Both the position numbers and the translations under genes were made by a program. This document shows positions 41,601 through 49,400 of a stretch of DNA of 64,000 nt, in pieces; the first letter of the stretch is position 1; each line of letters starts with the position of its first letter. The notes under the pieces were generated by a model. That model had not been told where the DNA came from and searched no databases. It saw only the letters and a list, made by a program, of their open reading frames with translations. Source of the DNA: Streptomyces ortus (GTDB lineage: Bacteria > Actinomycetota > Actinomycetes > Streptomycetales > Streptomycetaceae); the NCBI RefSeq assembly GCF_026341275.1, contig NZ_JAIFZO010000002.1:3688118-3752117 (forward strand), given 5' to 3'.

Positions 41601-42317
41601 GTCCGCCGTCTGGTCGAGGCACTGACCCGGGAACTGGCCACGCGGCTGCGTCCCGCCCTGCACGGCACGACCCTGCCGCGGCCCAGCCGGCGGCCGGGCG
41701 GCGGCCTCGACCTGTCCCGCACACTGCGCGCCAACCTCGCGACGGCACGCCGCGGCCCGGACGGGACCGTCCAGGTCATTCCGGAACACCCCGTCTTCCG
41801 CTCCCGGGCCAAACGCGCCGCGGACTGGCGGCTGATCCTGGTCACCGATGTGTCCGGGTCCATGGAGGCCTCCACGGTCTGGGCCGCACTCACGGCTTCG
41901 GTCCTGGCCGGCGTACCGACCCTGTCCACGCACTTCCTGGCCTTCTCCACGGAGGTCGTCGACCTCACCGGTCATGTCGACGATCCGCTGTCGCTGCTGC
42001 TCGAGGTCAGTGTGGGCGGCGGCACCCACATCGCCGCGGGGCTGCGTCATGCCCGCGAGCTCGTCACCGTGCCGTCCCGCACCCTCGTCGTGGTCGTCAG
42101 CGACTTCGAGGAGGGGTATCCCGTCGGCGGACTGCTCGCCGAGGTCCGCAACCTCGTCGGGGCGGGCTGCCATGTCCTGGGCTGCGCGAGTCTCGACGAC
42201 GCCGGACGCCCCCGGTACTCGACCGGTGTCGCCGGACAGCTCGTCGCCGCAGGCATGCCCGTCGCCGCCCTCAGCCCGCTCGAACTCGCCCGCTGGGTAG
42301 GGGAGAAAGTCTCATGA
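38655..42317 (+). CDS. DUF5682-VWA fusion protein (YehM plus YehP equivalent)
   Basis: The 1220-residue protein begins with a DUF5682 domain: CLIGVRHHAPSLAAAVPALL (about 18-37) and VLLVELPDEMQEWLPWLA. This pattern recalls TraB/EreA-like folds with paired histidines and an acidic loop. Residues 240-300 are an Ala/Pro/Ser linker. A long helical section follows to about residue 1000. The C-terminal VWA domain (about 1055-1215) has a complete metal site: DVSGSM (Asp1065, Ser1067, Ser1069), the Thr in GGGTHIAAG, and the Asp in VVSDFEEG. In E. coli these are two proteins, YehM and YehP. The GTG start lies five bases after the MoxR stop. It is the expected adaptor or substrate-recognition partner of the MoxR ATPase. 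Confidence 0.85.
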   Translation: MPLSPEEAVAALTDPAAPCLIGVRHHAPSLAAAVPALLDAAEPDVLLVELPDEMQEWLPWLAHEETRAPVALAAAPRDGGGGRGPAFYPFADFSPELAAVRWAARHDVPVVACDLPLADRAWDTGRHDPGRPLADHDSHGGHGDDDVQGLAAALRVRLTGRTGDDLWDRLVEAAAPGSPPEALRRAALLTGWALREEAAASGGVPELDLRREEWMRARLAAATANGERAAVVVGAFHAPALTAPTHAASPSSSRASLPTSAPASTPVPAPALPVSPRADAGAGPRASASGRTATDAPATWTTSLIPYTYALLDERSGYPAGIRDPEWQHLVLRAAGDPVALEESLTRAAVRVCAELRTMGHPSGPAEAREISRLAGDLARLRGLPAAGRGELVEAVQTVLTQGEPYGRGRAVARAMERVLVGRRAGRPAPGAPRSGLAPAVEDEVAALRLPGPDSQGADATRELRLDPLRSDLDRRRELLLHRLTVCGVPYGEPRESVGAGGTEALTSRWEVRWTPATAAMLTAAGVRGVTAAQAAEGVLRERRRAEQDEGGPTAAQTLQGLRQAAECGLPGLTDERLTEVRDVLPGSATLPELLGALALLDRLRTGHVAGLDADEERTATVVAAAESLTAAAVRQVDGLTGSEEPADAHALLELAHRADLLGGIRLADALAQLAADGSPLMRGAAGAVQVLLGQEEPHVLGDRIASWVDGAATPETRAALTDRLVGVLTAAGQLLEAAPDALEPLLDRVAELPDRELLDRLPALRGGFDTLSPAARDRLLDIVEERLATTRLSDTGGVDPVALATWTRADLAARAALRTLDLLPPPPVDSLVPEAEPAAPHKSAEKAPEDHVLGAADRWRLVLGRRTEQLPSSASALATALDELYGSGRGEGSRGRLDGPGSRGGREAPYPGVREWSEELAALFGPGIREEVLAVAAASGRKDVLAELDPASVRPSVDLLRTVLRHAGGLPEARLAALRPLVRRLVEALTRELATRLRPALHGTTLPRPSRRPGGGLDLSRTLRANLATARRGPDGTVQVIPEHPVFRSRAKRAADWRLILVTDVSGSMEASTVWAALTASVLAGVPTLSTHFLAFSTEVVDLTGHVDDPLSLLLEVSVGGGTHIAAGLRHARELVTVPSRTLVVVVSDFEEGYPVGGLLAEVRNLVGAGCHVLGCASLDDAGRPRYSTGVAGQLVAAGMPVAALSPLELARWVGEKVS

Positions 42318-44101
42318 GCCTCGACCTGCCTCCGGTCGCCCCGTCCGTGACCGCCGCACTCGTGCAGGGGCTCACCCCGCGCCTCCGCAAGCGGCTGGAC
42401 GCCGGCATCACCAAGCTCGCGGACCGTCCGTGCGTCCGCGACGGCGACACCGTACGCATCGCCGTCGACGACGACACCCATCTCGAACTGCACGCTCCCG
42501 GCGGCAGCGTGACCAGCGCGGACGCGATCCGGTGCGGCTGTCTGCTGGCGCCCGACTGTCTGCACCGCGCGGCTGCCGCCTCGGCCGCCCCGATCGCCGA
42601 TCCCCAGGAGGAGCCGGAACCGGCGGCGGAGACCCAGCCCGGCAACGGCACCGGCACCGGCACCGGCTCGGGCTCGGGCTCGGAAAGTCTGCCCACGCCC
42701 GCACCAGAGGGACGGGCGGAGTCCGAGACCGCCACTCCCGAGCAGCGCACCGCGGCGCTGGCCGTGTATGACGCAGCGGCCGGCGTACTCGAAGCCGGTA
42801 CGGACGGGTCCGGGGCAGTACTGCAGGCGGAGTTGCTGCGCGCCGCGCACACCGCGCGGGTCACTGCTCTGCCCCGGCTCGCCGCTTCGGCGGTCTCCGT
42901 GGTCACCCGGCTCCGGGCCGCCCGCAGCGGCGATCCGGCGTACCGCCTCGCCGATCTCACCGCGGATCTCCGTGACGTCCTCATGACGGCCCACCGCCTT
43001 CCGCGTTCCGCCGATGCCGAACTCGCCGACCTGCGCGGCACCGCACGGCAGCCGTACGCCCCGGACGGGTCCCTGCGGTTGTACGGGCTGTTCTCCGAAC
43101 CCGTCCTGACGGCGACCGGTTACGCGGGAGCGGTCACCTGGACCGCCGACGCCGACGGCAGGCTCTGCACGGTCTCCGATGTCGCCCCGGGCGGCTCCGG
43201 CCGGGCCGTGGGCGCGGCCGACCGGGCCGTGCGGATCGGGGACACCGCGCTGACCCACCGGGAGCTGTCGCGGGCCGGGCTCGCGGTGTCCGGGGCGACC
43301 GTCTCGCCGACGGGACGTCTGGGCGCGGGTGCGGGCGTGCGGGCCGTGCGGGCGGCGGGCGCCGCGTGGGGCGAGGCTCCTCTCGACCGTCTGTGGGCGG
43401 CGCCGGTCGCCGAGCAGGTGTCCCGTGCCCTGACCGGCGGGCACGGACTGCTGTTCCTCGATGTGACGCTCACCGGGACGGTCCGCGAGGCCGCGGGCGA
43501 CTGCCTGCTCGCCGACTGCGACGGCCTGACGCTCCGGCTGGCCGCCGCGCACGACCACCCCGCGCTGCCCTGCCGCGACAACCTCCGTCTCCTCGCGACC
43601 GCGCCGGGTACGCGGTTGCGCGTCGTCGCCCGCCTCGACCCCGCACCCGTGCCCCGGGCACTCCTGATCGCCGCGGGCCACCCCAGTGCCGCCGGGGCCC
43701 ATGTCGACCTGGGCCTCGACCGCCTCCAGCAGGCGGACCTGCCCGCCCCCGCGACGGCACCCGCAGCGCCGGGCACCGGTTCTCCGCCCGCCCCGCTGGA
43801 CGAGGCGCCGCTGCATCTCCTGCGCCGCCGGGTCCACCAGGCGGCTTCGGCGGGCCGTCGTGTGCTCGCCTTTCCCGGTGACGGTTCCGCCGACAGCCGT
43901 CGGCTGGGCCGCTACGGCTTCGACTGCGCCGGAGACCTCCTCGACGAACTCCACGCCGCTGCCGCGGACCGGTCCCGCGATGCCTTCGGCCGGCTCGTCC
44001 CCGCCGACCTCGGCCGGTTCGCCCGCGCCTGGCTCGCGGCGGCCCACTACACCGAGGAGGCGGACCGGGCGCTGTGCGCCGCGGCGTGGGGCGCCTCCTG
44101 A
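42314..44101 (+). CDS. SWIM zinc-finger protein (YehQ-like)
   Basis: The 595-residue product has a SWIM-type zinc motif, Cys74-x-Cys76-x5-Cys82-x-His84 (RCGCLLAPDCLH), followed by a Thr/Gly/Glu-rich linker and a long alpha/beta region to the end. SWIM modules bind DNA or proteins. The ATG overlaps the previous stop (ATGA). A YehQ-type SWIM protein is the usual last member of these operons. The rest of the protein (about residues 150-595) has no family that I can name, although it is conserved enough in reading-frame quality to be real. It closes the operon; the next gene is convergent and 23 bases away. Confidence 0.85.
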   Translation: MSLDLPPVAPSVTAALVQGLTPRLRKRLDAGITKLADRPCVRDGDTVRIAVDDDTHLELHAPGGSVTSADAIRCGCLLAPDCLHRAAAASAAPIADPQEEPEPAAETQPGNGTGTGTGSGSGSESLPTPAPEGRAESETATPEQRTAALAVYDAAAGVLEAGTDGSGAVLQAELLRAAHTARVTALPRLAASAVSVVTRLRAARSGDPAYRLADLTADLRDVLMTAHRLPRSADAELADLRGTARQPYAPDGSLRLYGLFSEPVLTATGYAGAVTWTADADGRLCTVSDVAPGGSGRAVGAADRAVRIGDTALTHRELSRAGLAVSGATVSPTGRLGAGAGVRAVRAAGAAWGEAPLDRLWAAPVAEQVSRALTGGHGLLFLDVTLTGTVREAAGDCLLADCDGLTLRLAAAHDHPALPCRDNLRLLATAPGTRLRVVARLDPAPVPRALLIAAGHPSAAGAHVDLGLDRLQQADLPAPATAPAAPGTGSPPAPLDEAPLHLLRRRVHQAASAGRRVLAFPGDGSADSRRLGRYGFDCAGDLLDELHAAAADRSRDAFGRLVPADLGRFARAWLAAAHYTEEADRALCAAAWGAS

Positions 44102-44124
44102 GAGAGGCGGCCGGGCGTGAGCGT

Positions 44125-45330
44125 TCAGAGCGACAGGAACTCGGCCAGGCCCGCCAGGAGCCGCTCGATGTCCTCCGCGTTGTTGTAGGGAGCGAGGCCG
44201 ATGCGCAGGCCGCCGGTGTCGCCGAGGCCGAGGCGGCGGGAGGCCTCGATCGCGTAGAAGGACCCCGCCGGCGCGTGCACATCGCGCTGCGCGAGAAAGC
44301 CGTACGCGTCCGCCGCCGACCGGCCCTCGAAGGTGAGCAGCACGGTGGGGGTGCGATCGGCCGCCCGGGAGTGGACGTGCACCCCCGGGAACGCGGACAG
44401 CCCCTCGTCGAGCCGGGTGCGCAGGGTCCGCTCGTGTGCTTCGAGTGCCGTGAAGGCAGCGGCGAGACGCTGCCGCCGCGTGCCGGTGGCGTCGGGGCCC
44501 AGGCCGGCGAGGAAATCGACGGCGGCCTCCGTGCCCGCGAGGAACTCATAGGGCAGGGTGCCCAGTTCGAAGCGTTCGGGGACCACGTCGGAGGAGGGCA
44601 GGAGCTTGTCCGGCCGCAGTGTCTCCAGCAGTTCCGGCCGGGCCGCGAGTACTCCGTGGTGGGGTCCGAAGAACTTGTACGGGGAGCAGACGAACAGGTC
44701 CGCGCCCAGTTCCTCCAGGTCCACCAGCGTGTGAGCGGCGTGGTGGACCCCGTCGACGTGGACGAAGGCACCGGCCTCGTGCGCGAGGCCGCTGATCTCG
44801 GCGATCGGGGGCCGTGTGCCGATCAGGTTGGAGGCGGCGGTGACGGCCACCAGCCTGGTCCGCGGGGACAGCACGGCGCGGATGTCGTCGGCGGTCAGCT
44901 CTCCGGTGGCGGGATCGAAGTCGGCCCACCGCACGGTGGCACCGGCCTGTTCGGCGGCCTGGATCCAGGGGCGGATGTTGGCGTCGTGGTCGAGTCGGGT
45001 GACGACCACCTCGTCACCTGGCGCCCACTCCTTGGAGAGGGTGCGGGAGATGTCATAGGTGAGCTGGGTGGCGCTGCGGCCGAAGACGATCCCGGTCGGC
45101 CGCGCTCCCAGCAGGTCGGCCAGGGCCTGTCGGGTCCGGGTGACGATGGCCTCGGCGTTGCGCTCCCCCGGCGTCATCCGGCCCCGGATCGACAGCGGCT
45201 GCCCCATCGCGTCGGCGATCGCCCGGATGACGGGCTGCGGGGTCTGGGTGCCGCCGGGGCCGTCGAAGTGGGCGATTCCGGCGCTCAGCGCCGGGAAGTG
45301 CGCGCGGAGGGCGGTGATGTCGTACGTCAC
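44125..45330 (-). CDS. Class V aminotransferase, cysteine desulfurase-like (TIGR01976 type)
   Basis: The 401-residue PLP enzyme has HFDGPGGTQTPQPVI at the N-terminus (the cofactor phosphate cup), RLDHDANIRPW, HVDGVHHAAH with the Asp/His that bind PLP, and the Schiff-base Lys in FVCSPYKFFGPHHGVL. The pattern is that of the cysteine desulfurase-like group (TIGR01976), not of true IscS/SufS: the mobile catalytic-Cys loop is not recognisable. No Fe-S genes are nearby. The GTG at 45330 has an AGGAG site; the longer frame upstream lacks family similarity. The reaction is probably a PLP-dependent lyase or desulfurase step on an unknown amino acid. Confidence 0.88.
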   Translation of the reverse strand: MTYDITALRAHFPALSAGIAHFDGPGGTQTPQPVIRAIADAMGQPLSIRGRMTPGERNAEAIVTRTRQALADLLGARPTGIVFGRSATQLTYDISRTLSKEWAPGDEVVVTRLDHDANIRPWIQAAEQAGATVRWADFDPATGELTADDIRAVLSPRTRLVAVTAASNLIGTRPPIAEISGLAHEAGAFVHVDGVHHAAHTLVDLEELGADLFVCSPYKFFGPHHGVLAARPELLETLRPDKLLPSSDVVPERFELGTLPYEFLAGTEAAVDFLAGLGPDATGTRRQRLAAAFTALEAHERTLRTRLDEGLSAFPGVHVHSRAADRTPTVLLTFEGRSAADAYGFLAQRDVHAPAGSFYAIEASRRLGLGDTGGLRIGLAPYNNAEDIERLLAGLAEFLSL

Positions 45331-45633
45331 GAATGCTCCTGTCGGTGCCATGCCGGGCCAACCGGCTGTGCTGAGGGCCGGCCCTGCCCGTAGTGCCCGG
45401 CCGGCCGTCCTTGCATCGTGATCGTTTACCCCGCCTGCCACAAGGGCCGCAGTACTCGAGAACGGCCGCGGGGAGGCCGTGGGGTTCACGATCCTTGGCG
45501 CATCCCTCACCCGTTCCGGTCCGTGCGAACCTTGTGCGTTCCCCGTGCGTTGTCCTGGGAGGCCGCCCTCTGTCGGCCGGGGCCGCGTTCCATCGCGGTC
45601 GGGAGTCGAGCGTCGGGGAAGGAGGGGCAGGTC
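45331..45633. other. 303-base intergenic region
   Basis: This is the divergent promoter region of the aminotransferase and the small membrane protein. It contains a perfect 12-base palindrome AGGGCCGGCCCT (45374-45385) and a nearby GGCCGGCC, either of which might be a protein site or simply GC-rich sequence. No RNA gene or riboswitch was recognised. Confidence 0.35.
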
Positions 45634-46098
45634 GTGGCAGAGCGGATCCGCGCGGCCTCACCCCCCGGCGGACACCGGGCTCCCGTCACCGGCGTGCTGC
45701 TGGCGGTGCTCCTCACCGTCCTCGGCGTACTGGGCCTGCAGGGGAACCCCGCCGCGGGGTCTTCCGACGCGCTGACGTCGGTCGCGGTCGCCGCACATCA
45801 CAGCGCGGCGCCCGCGACCGGCGTCAGCGCGTCGGCACCCGCAGGAGCCCGGGCCGACGCCCGTACCGGCGTCGACGACTCCTGCCCCACCGCCTGCGGC
45901 CAGCCGCCCCGCGCGGGCCGCGTCACCGCGGGCGAGTGGCACGCGCCGCCTCCCGGCGGATTCCTCGTGCCGCCCGGCCTCGTGGTCCCGCTGGCGAAAC
46001 CGGGCCCGCCGCTGCCGGCCGCACTCGGCGCCTTCACACCGTCACAGCATTCCCCGCGGCACAGCGGGCGCGGCCCGCCGCCTCCCACCGGCATCTGA
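45634..46098 (+). CDS. Small hypothetical membrane-anchored protein
   Basis: The 154-residue product starts at a GTG after an AAGGAGG site. One hydrophobic helix at about residues 20-40 (VTGVLLAVLLTVLGVLGL) is followed by an Ala/Pro/His-rich region likely outside the cell, with two cysteines (DDSCPTACGQ), and a C-terminal Pro/Gly/His tail. It precedes the secDF gene by 71 bases in the same direction, so the two may be co-transcribed. I do not recognise the family; a small exported protein linked to secretion is only a contextual idea. Confidence 0.6.
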   Translation: MAERIRAASPPGGHRAPVTGVLLAVLLTVLGVLGLQGNPAAGSSDALTSVAVAAHHSAAPATGVSASAPAGARADARTGVDDSCPTACGQPPRAGRVTAGEWHAPPPGGFLVPPGLVVPLAKPGPPLPAALGAFTPSQHSPRHSGRGPPPPTGI

Positions 46099-46169
46099 CG
46101 TCACCCAGTCGACAGTCGATCCCCACCGCGCCCCTTTCCGGGGTGCGGTCATGCCTGTTGGAGGCACCC

Positions 46170-48443
46170 TTGACGCGCGCCATCCGCGTGCGGGCGTTCT
46201 TCGCCCTGGCCGTCCTGGCCCTCTCGCTCTACATCACCCTGACCGTCCCGGTCCGTCTCGGGCTCGACCTGCGCGGCGGAACCCAGCTCGTACTGGAGAC
46301 CCGCGACTCCCCCACCGCCGAGGCCGACTCCGAAGCGACCGACCGAACCCTGGAGGTACTGCGTCAGCGCATCGACGCGCTCGGCGTCTCCGAGCCCACC
46401 ATCGCCCGTTCCGGGGACAACCGGATCATCGTCGAGCTGCCGGGTGTCCAGGACCCGCGTGAAGCCGCCGACGTCCTCGGCCGCACCGCCCAACTGACCT
46501 TCCACCCCGTTCTGGACACGGAGCCCGACACGGATCCCGGCACAGTCGACACCGACGAGTCCGGGCGCCCCGTACGCCTGGGCCCCTCGGCACTCACCGG
46601 CGCGGACGTCGACAGCGCCGAGGCGCGGATCGACGCGCAGAGCGGGGCCGGCTGGTTCGTCGGCATCGAGTTCAAGGGCGCGGGCGACGCCTGGGCCGAG
46701 CTGACCGGCAGGGCCGCGTGCCACCCGGCCGGTGACCCGGCCCGCCGCGTGGCCATCGTCCTGGACGACAAGGTCATCTCCTCCCCGCAGGTCAACTCGT
46801 CCGTGGCCTGTCGTACGGGCATCACCGGCGGATCCACCCAGATCACCGGTTCGTTCAGCCAGGAGGAAGCCCGCGAACTGGGCCTGCTCATCAACGGCGG
46901 AGCCCTGCCCGTACCGGTCGAGACCGTCGAACAGCGCACCGTCGGCCCCACGCTGGGCGCCACGGCCATCGAGGCCAGCGCCTGGGCCGCCGTGATCGGC
47001 ACCGCGCTGACCTCGCTTTTCATCATCGCCGTCTACCGGCTCCTCGGTGCCCTCGCCGCCGTCGCCCTGGCCTGTTACGGAGTCATCTCCTACGCCGCTC
47101 TGGCCGCACTCGGCGCCACCCTCACCCTCCCGGGGCTCGCGGGGTTCGTCCTGGCCATCGGTATGGCCGTCGACGCCAACGTGCTCGTCTTCGAGCGGGC
47201 CCGCGAGGAGTACGCGGCCCGCCGCAAGGGGCTGCGCCCGGCCCTCTCCGCGGGATTCCGCAATGCCTTCAGCGCCATCGCCGACTCCAACATCACGACC
47301 CTCATCGCCGCCGGGCTGCTCTTCCTCCTCGCCTCCGGGCCGGTGCGGGGCTTCGGCGTCACCCTGGGCATCGGCGTCCTCGCCTCGATGCTCAGTGCCC
47401 TGGTCATCACCCGCGTCCTCGCCGACCACGCGGTCGCCCGCCGGTCCGTACGCCGCCGGCCGCACCTCACCGGCATCGCGGACACCGGCAGGGTCCGGGA
47501 CTGGCTCACCCGCCGCGACCCGGACCTGATGCGGCGCGGGCGCACCTGGCTGGCGGCCTCCGCCGTGGCCCTCGTCCTGGCCGCCTCGGGCATCGCGGTC
47601 AAGGGGCTGAACTTCGGTGTCGAGTTCACCGGCGGACGGCTCATGGAGTACGCCGCCTCCGCCCCGGTGGACGCCGACCGTGCCCGGACCGCCCTGGCCG
47701 ACGCGGGGCTGCCCCGCGCCGTCGTGCAGACCTCGGGCGACGGCGATCTCACCGTACGCACCGATCAGCTGACCAACGCCGAGGCGGCGAAGGTGGACAA
47801 GGCGGTCGGCGAACTGGCGGGCGGCGCCGAGAAGATCCGCGACGAGCTCATCGGTCCCAGCCTCGGGGACGAACTGCGCCGGGGAGCCCTCATCGCCCTC
47901 GCCACGGCGCTGGCCGCGCAACTGCTGTATCTCGCCGTCCGCTTCCGGTGGGCGTTCGGGGCGTCCGCGGTCGTGGCGATGGTCCACGACGCCCTGATCC
48001 TCGTCGGTGTCTTCGCCTGGCTCGGCAAACCGGTCGACGGTGTCTTCCTCGCCGCCCTGCTGACGGTGATCGGCTACTCGATCAACGACTCCGTCGTCGT
48101 CTTCGACCGGATCAGAGAGCTGACGTCCGCCAACCGCACCCACGACCCAGGCACAGGAACCGGCGGCGGCGACGGACGAAAGGGAATCCCCTTTCCGGTG
48201 CTCACCAACACGGCGATCCTGCAGACCCTCCCCCGGACCGTCAACACCGGGATGGGAGCCGTGTTCATCCTCGCCGCCCTGGCCCTGCTGGGCGGTGACT
48301 CCCTGACCGACTTCGCCCTCGCCCTGCTCATCGGCATCGTCGTCGGCACGTACTCCTCGATGTTCACGGCCGCACCCCTGGCCATCGAATTCCACGCCCG
48401 TGGCAACCCGCCGTCCGGCACACGGAAACGGGGCGCGCGGTAG
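46170..48443 (+). CDS. secDF: Fused SecDF protein-export subunit
   Basis: The 757-residue protein joins SecD and SecF in one chain. The SecD half has LGLDLRGGTQLVLE after the first helix, a periplasmic-type P1 region (RTLEVLRQRIDALGV) and helices with GFVLAIGMAVDANVLVFER. The SecF half has LNFGVEFTGGRLMEY and LLTVIGYSINDSVVVFDR. The Asp and Arg residues of the proton path in these motifs are intact. SecDF uses the proton gradient to pull exported proteins across the membrane after SecA. A TTG start with a GGAGG site (six bases away) is chosen; the frame is open further upstream but not protein-like. Streptomyces usually carries separate secD and secF near ruv, so this is most likely a second, fused copy. 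Confidence 0.92.
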   Translation: MTRAIRVRAFFALAVLALSLYITLTVPVRLGLDLRGGTQLVLETRDSPTAEADSEATDRTLEVLRQRIDALGVSEPTIARSGDNRIIVELPGVQDPREAADVLGRTAQLTFHPVLDTEPDTDPGTVDTDESGRPVRLGPSALTGADVDSAEARIDAQSGAGWFVGIEFKGAGDAWAELTGRAACHPAGDPARRVAIVLDDKVISSPQVNSSVACRTGITGGSTQITGSFSQEEARELGLLINGGALPVPVETVEQRTVGPTLGATAIEASAWAAVIGTALTSLFIIAVYRLLGALAAVALACYGVISYAALAALGATLTLPGLAGFVLAIGMAVDANVLVFERAREEYAARRKGLRPALSAGFRNAFSAIADSNITTLIAAGLLFLLASGPVRGFGVTLGIGVLASMLSALVITRVLADHAVARRSVRRRPHLTGIADTGRVRDWLTRRDPDLMRRGRTWLAASAVALVLAASGIAVKGLNFGVEFTGGRLMEYAASAPVDADRARTALADAGLPRAVVQTSGDGDLTVRTDQLTNAEAAKVDKAVGELAGGAEKIRDELIGPSLGDELRRGALIALATALAAQLLYLAVRFRWAFGASAVVAMVHDALILVGVFAWLGKPVDGVFLAALLTVIGYSINDSVVVFDRIRELTSANRTHDPGTGTGGGDGRKGIPFPVLTNTAILQTLPRTVNTGMGAVFILAALALLGGDSLTDFALALLIGIVVGTYSSMFTAAPLAIEFHARGNPPSGTRKRGAR

Positions 48444-48519
48444 GGACCGGACCGAGCGGTGCCACTGCTGTCGTCCTGCCGCACCGAAACGGGCGGGCGG
48501 GGCGAAGGAGCGCTGCACC

Positions 48520-48717
48520 ATGCGGGTCCTCTTGGTCGGAGCAGGGGGCGTCGGCACCGCGATCACCAGGATCGCGGCCCGTCGCCCCTTCTTCGCGCAC
48601 ATGGCCGTCGCCGACCACGACCTCGCACGGGCGGAGGCGGCCGCGCCGTTGCTCCTGCCCGACCCGACCGAGCCGTCTCGGTCCGGTGGGCGGCGTCGGT
48701 GTCCGATGTGTTCATGA
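48520..48717 (+). pseudogene. Saccharopine dehydrogenase-like N-terminal fragment
   Basis: An AAGGAG site and ATG open a 65-residue frame. The first 43 residues, with MRVLLVGAGGVGTAITRIAA, form the dinucleotide-binding start of a saccharopine dehydrogenase-family oxidoreductase. After about residue 43 the similarity stops, the frame turns Arg/Pro-rich and ends at 48717, inside the 3' end of the convergent TetR gene. A full gene of this family is about 380-400 residues, so this is a deletion remnant. Confidence 0.75.
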
Positions 48718-49350
48718 GGACAGGTCTGCCGCTCGGCCGATCACCGCGGACAGTCCGAACTCGAAGCGCTCGTCGAACGACCGCGCGTCGAGGTGGTGCA
48801 GGACGCGGTACAGGGCGGGGTGGGTGGTCCTGGACACCGTCTCCGCCACCGTGTCCTTCAAGGGGTTCTGCGGCGCGGCCTGTTCCTCCTGGGTCAGGCC
48901 GAGGGCGAGGTAGATGATCGTCCACGTGGTCCAGGCGGCGTCCCGCTCGTCGAGACCGCCGTCCAGGAGCGCGGCCACCAGCGCGTCGGCGAAGGCCAGG
49001 GTGTGCGGTTCGGCGGCGTACGTGCCGACCACGAGTGCGGCGCCGTCGCGGTGGGCGAGCAGCGCGCGGCGGTAGCGGCGGGCGAGTTCGCGCACCCCTT
49101 CTTCCCAGTCGGCCGGAAGCCCGTCGAGGGGGGCTTCGCCGACGACGGCGTCCGCCATCAGCTCCAGCATCCGGGCCTTGGTCTTCACATGCCACAGCAC
49201 GGTGTTCATCCGCACGCCGAGCCGGTCGGCGACCGCCCGGGTGGACAGGGCGTCCAGGCCCTTCTCGTCCAGCAGTTCCAGCGCGGCCCGGATCACCGCT
49301 GCGGGGTCCAGCCGGGGGGCGCGGCCCTCACTCGCTTGCCTATTGGTCAT
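48712..49350 (-). CDS. TetR-family regulator with TetR_C-type domain
   Basis: The 212-residue protein has the helix-turn-helix LSTRAVADRLGVRMNTVLWH (about residues 36-55) and a C-terminal domain of the tetracycline-repressor type (helical, with AEPHTLAFADALVAALLDGG and DAAWTTWTIIYLALG). It lies divergent from a flavin monooxygenase gene, with two identical operator-like palindromes between, one of which covers its own start codon. This resembles the organisation of drug-responsive TetR/flavoenzyme pairs. Its 3' end overlaps the saccharopine dehydrogenase remnant by six bases. Confidence 0.9.
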   Translation of the reverse strand: MTNRQASEGRAPRLDPAAVIRAALELLDEKGLDALSTRAVADRLGVRMNTVLWHVKTKARMLELMADAVVGEAPLDGLPADWEEGVRELARRYRRALLAHRDGAALVVGTYAAEPHTLAFADALVAALLDGGLDERDAAWTTWTIIYLALGLTQEEQAAPQNPLKDTVAETVSRTTHPALYRVLHHLDARSFDERFEFGLSAVIGRAADLSS

Positions 49351-49389
49351 TGACCTAGTTTACTGCGGACACGTTATTGGTCAGTGACC
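49345..49389. promoter_or_regulatory. Twin GGTCA-n-TGACC operators
   Basis: Two palindromes share five-base arms and flanks (ATTGGTCA/TGACCTAG): GGTCATTGACC (49345-49355) and GGTCAGTGACC (49379-49389), centre to centre 34 bases. The first includes the tetR start codon (49348-49350). The second ends two bases before the GGAGG ribosome site of the monooxygenase gene. Binding would block both genes, the monooxygenase possibly at initiation or elongation. Confidence 0.85.
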
Positions 49390-49400
49390 TAGGAGGATGC

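Noticed and set aside
42047..44047. A 666-codon minus-strand frame opposite the SWIM gene
   Set aside because: The plus-strand frame has the SWIM motif and a coupled start; the antisense product is low-complexity Gly/Arg.
44125..45330. A true cysteine desulfurase for Fe-S clusters
   Set aside because: The fold and PLP lysine fit, but the catalytic cysteine loop is not recognisable and no suf or isc genes are nearby, so I keep only a desulfurase-like call.
45393..48443. A 1016-residue SecDF with a long N-terminal extension
   Set aside because: The extra 259 residues are Arg/Pro-rich, cover another good small gene in a different frame and lack a start signal. The TTG at 46170 has a proper ribosome site just before the first helix.
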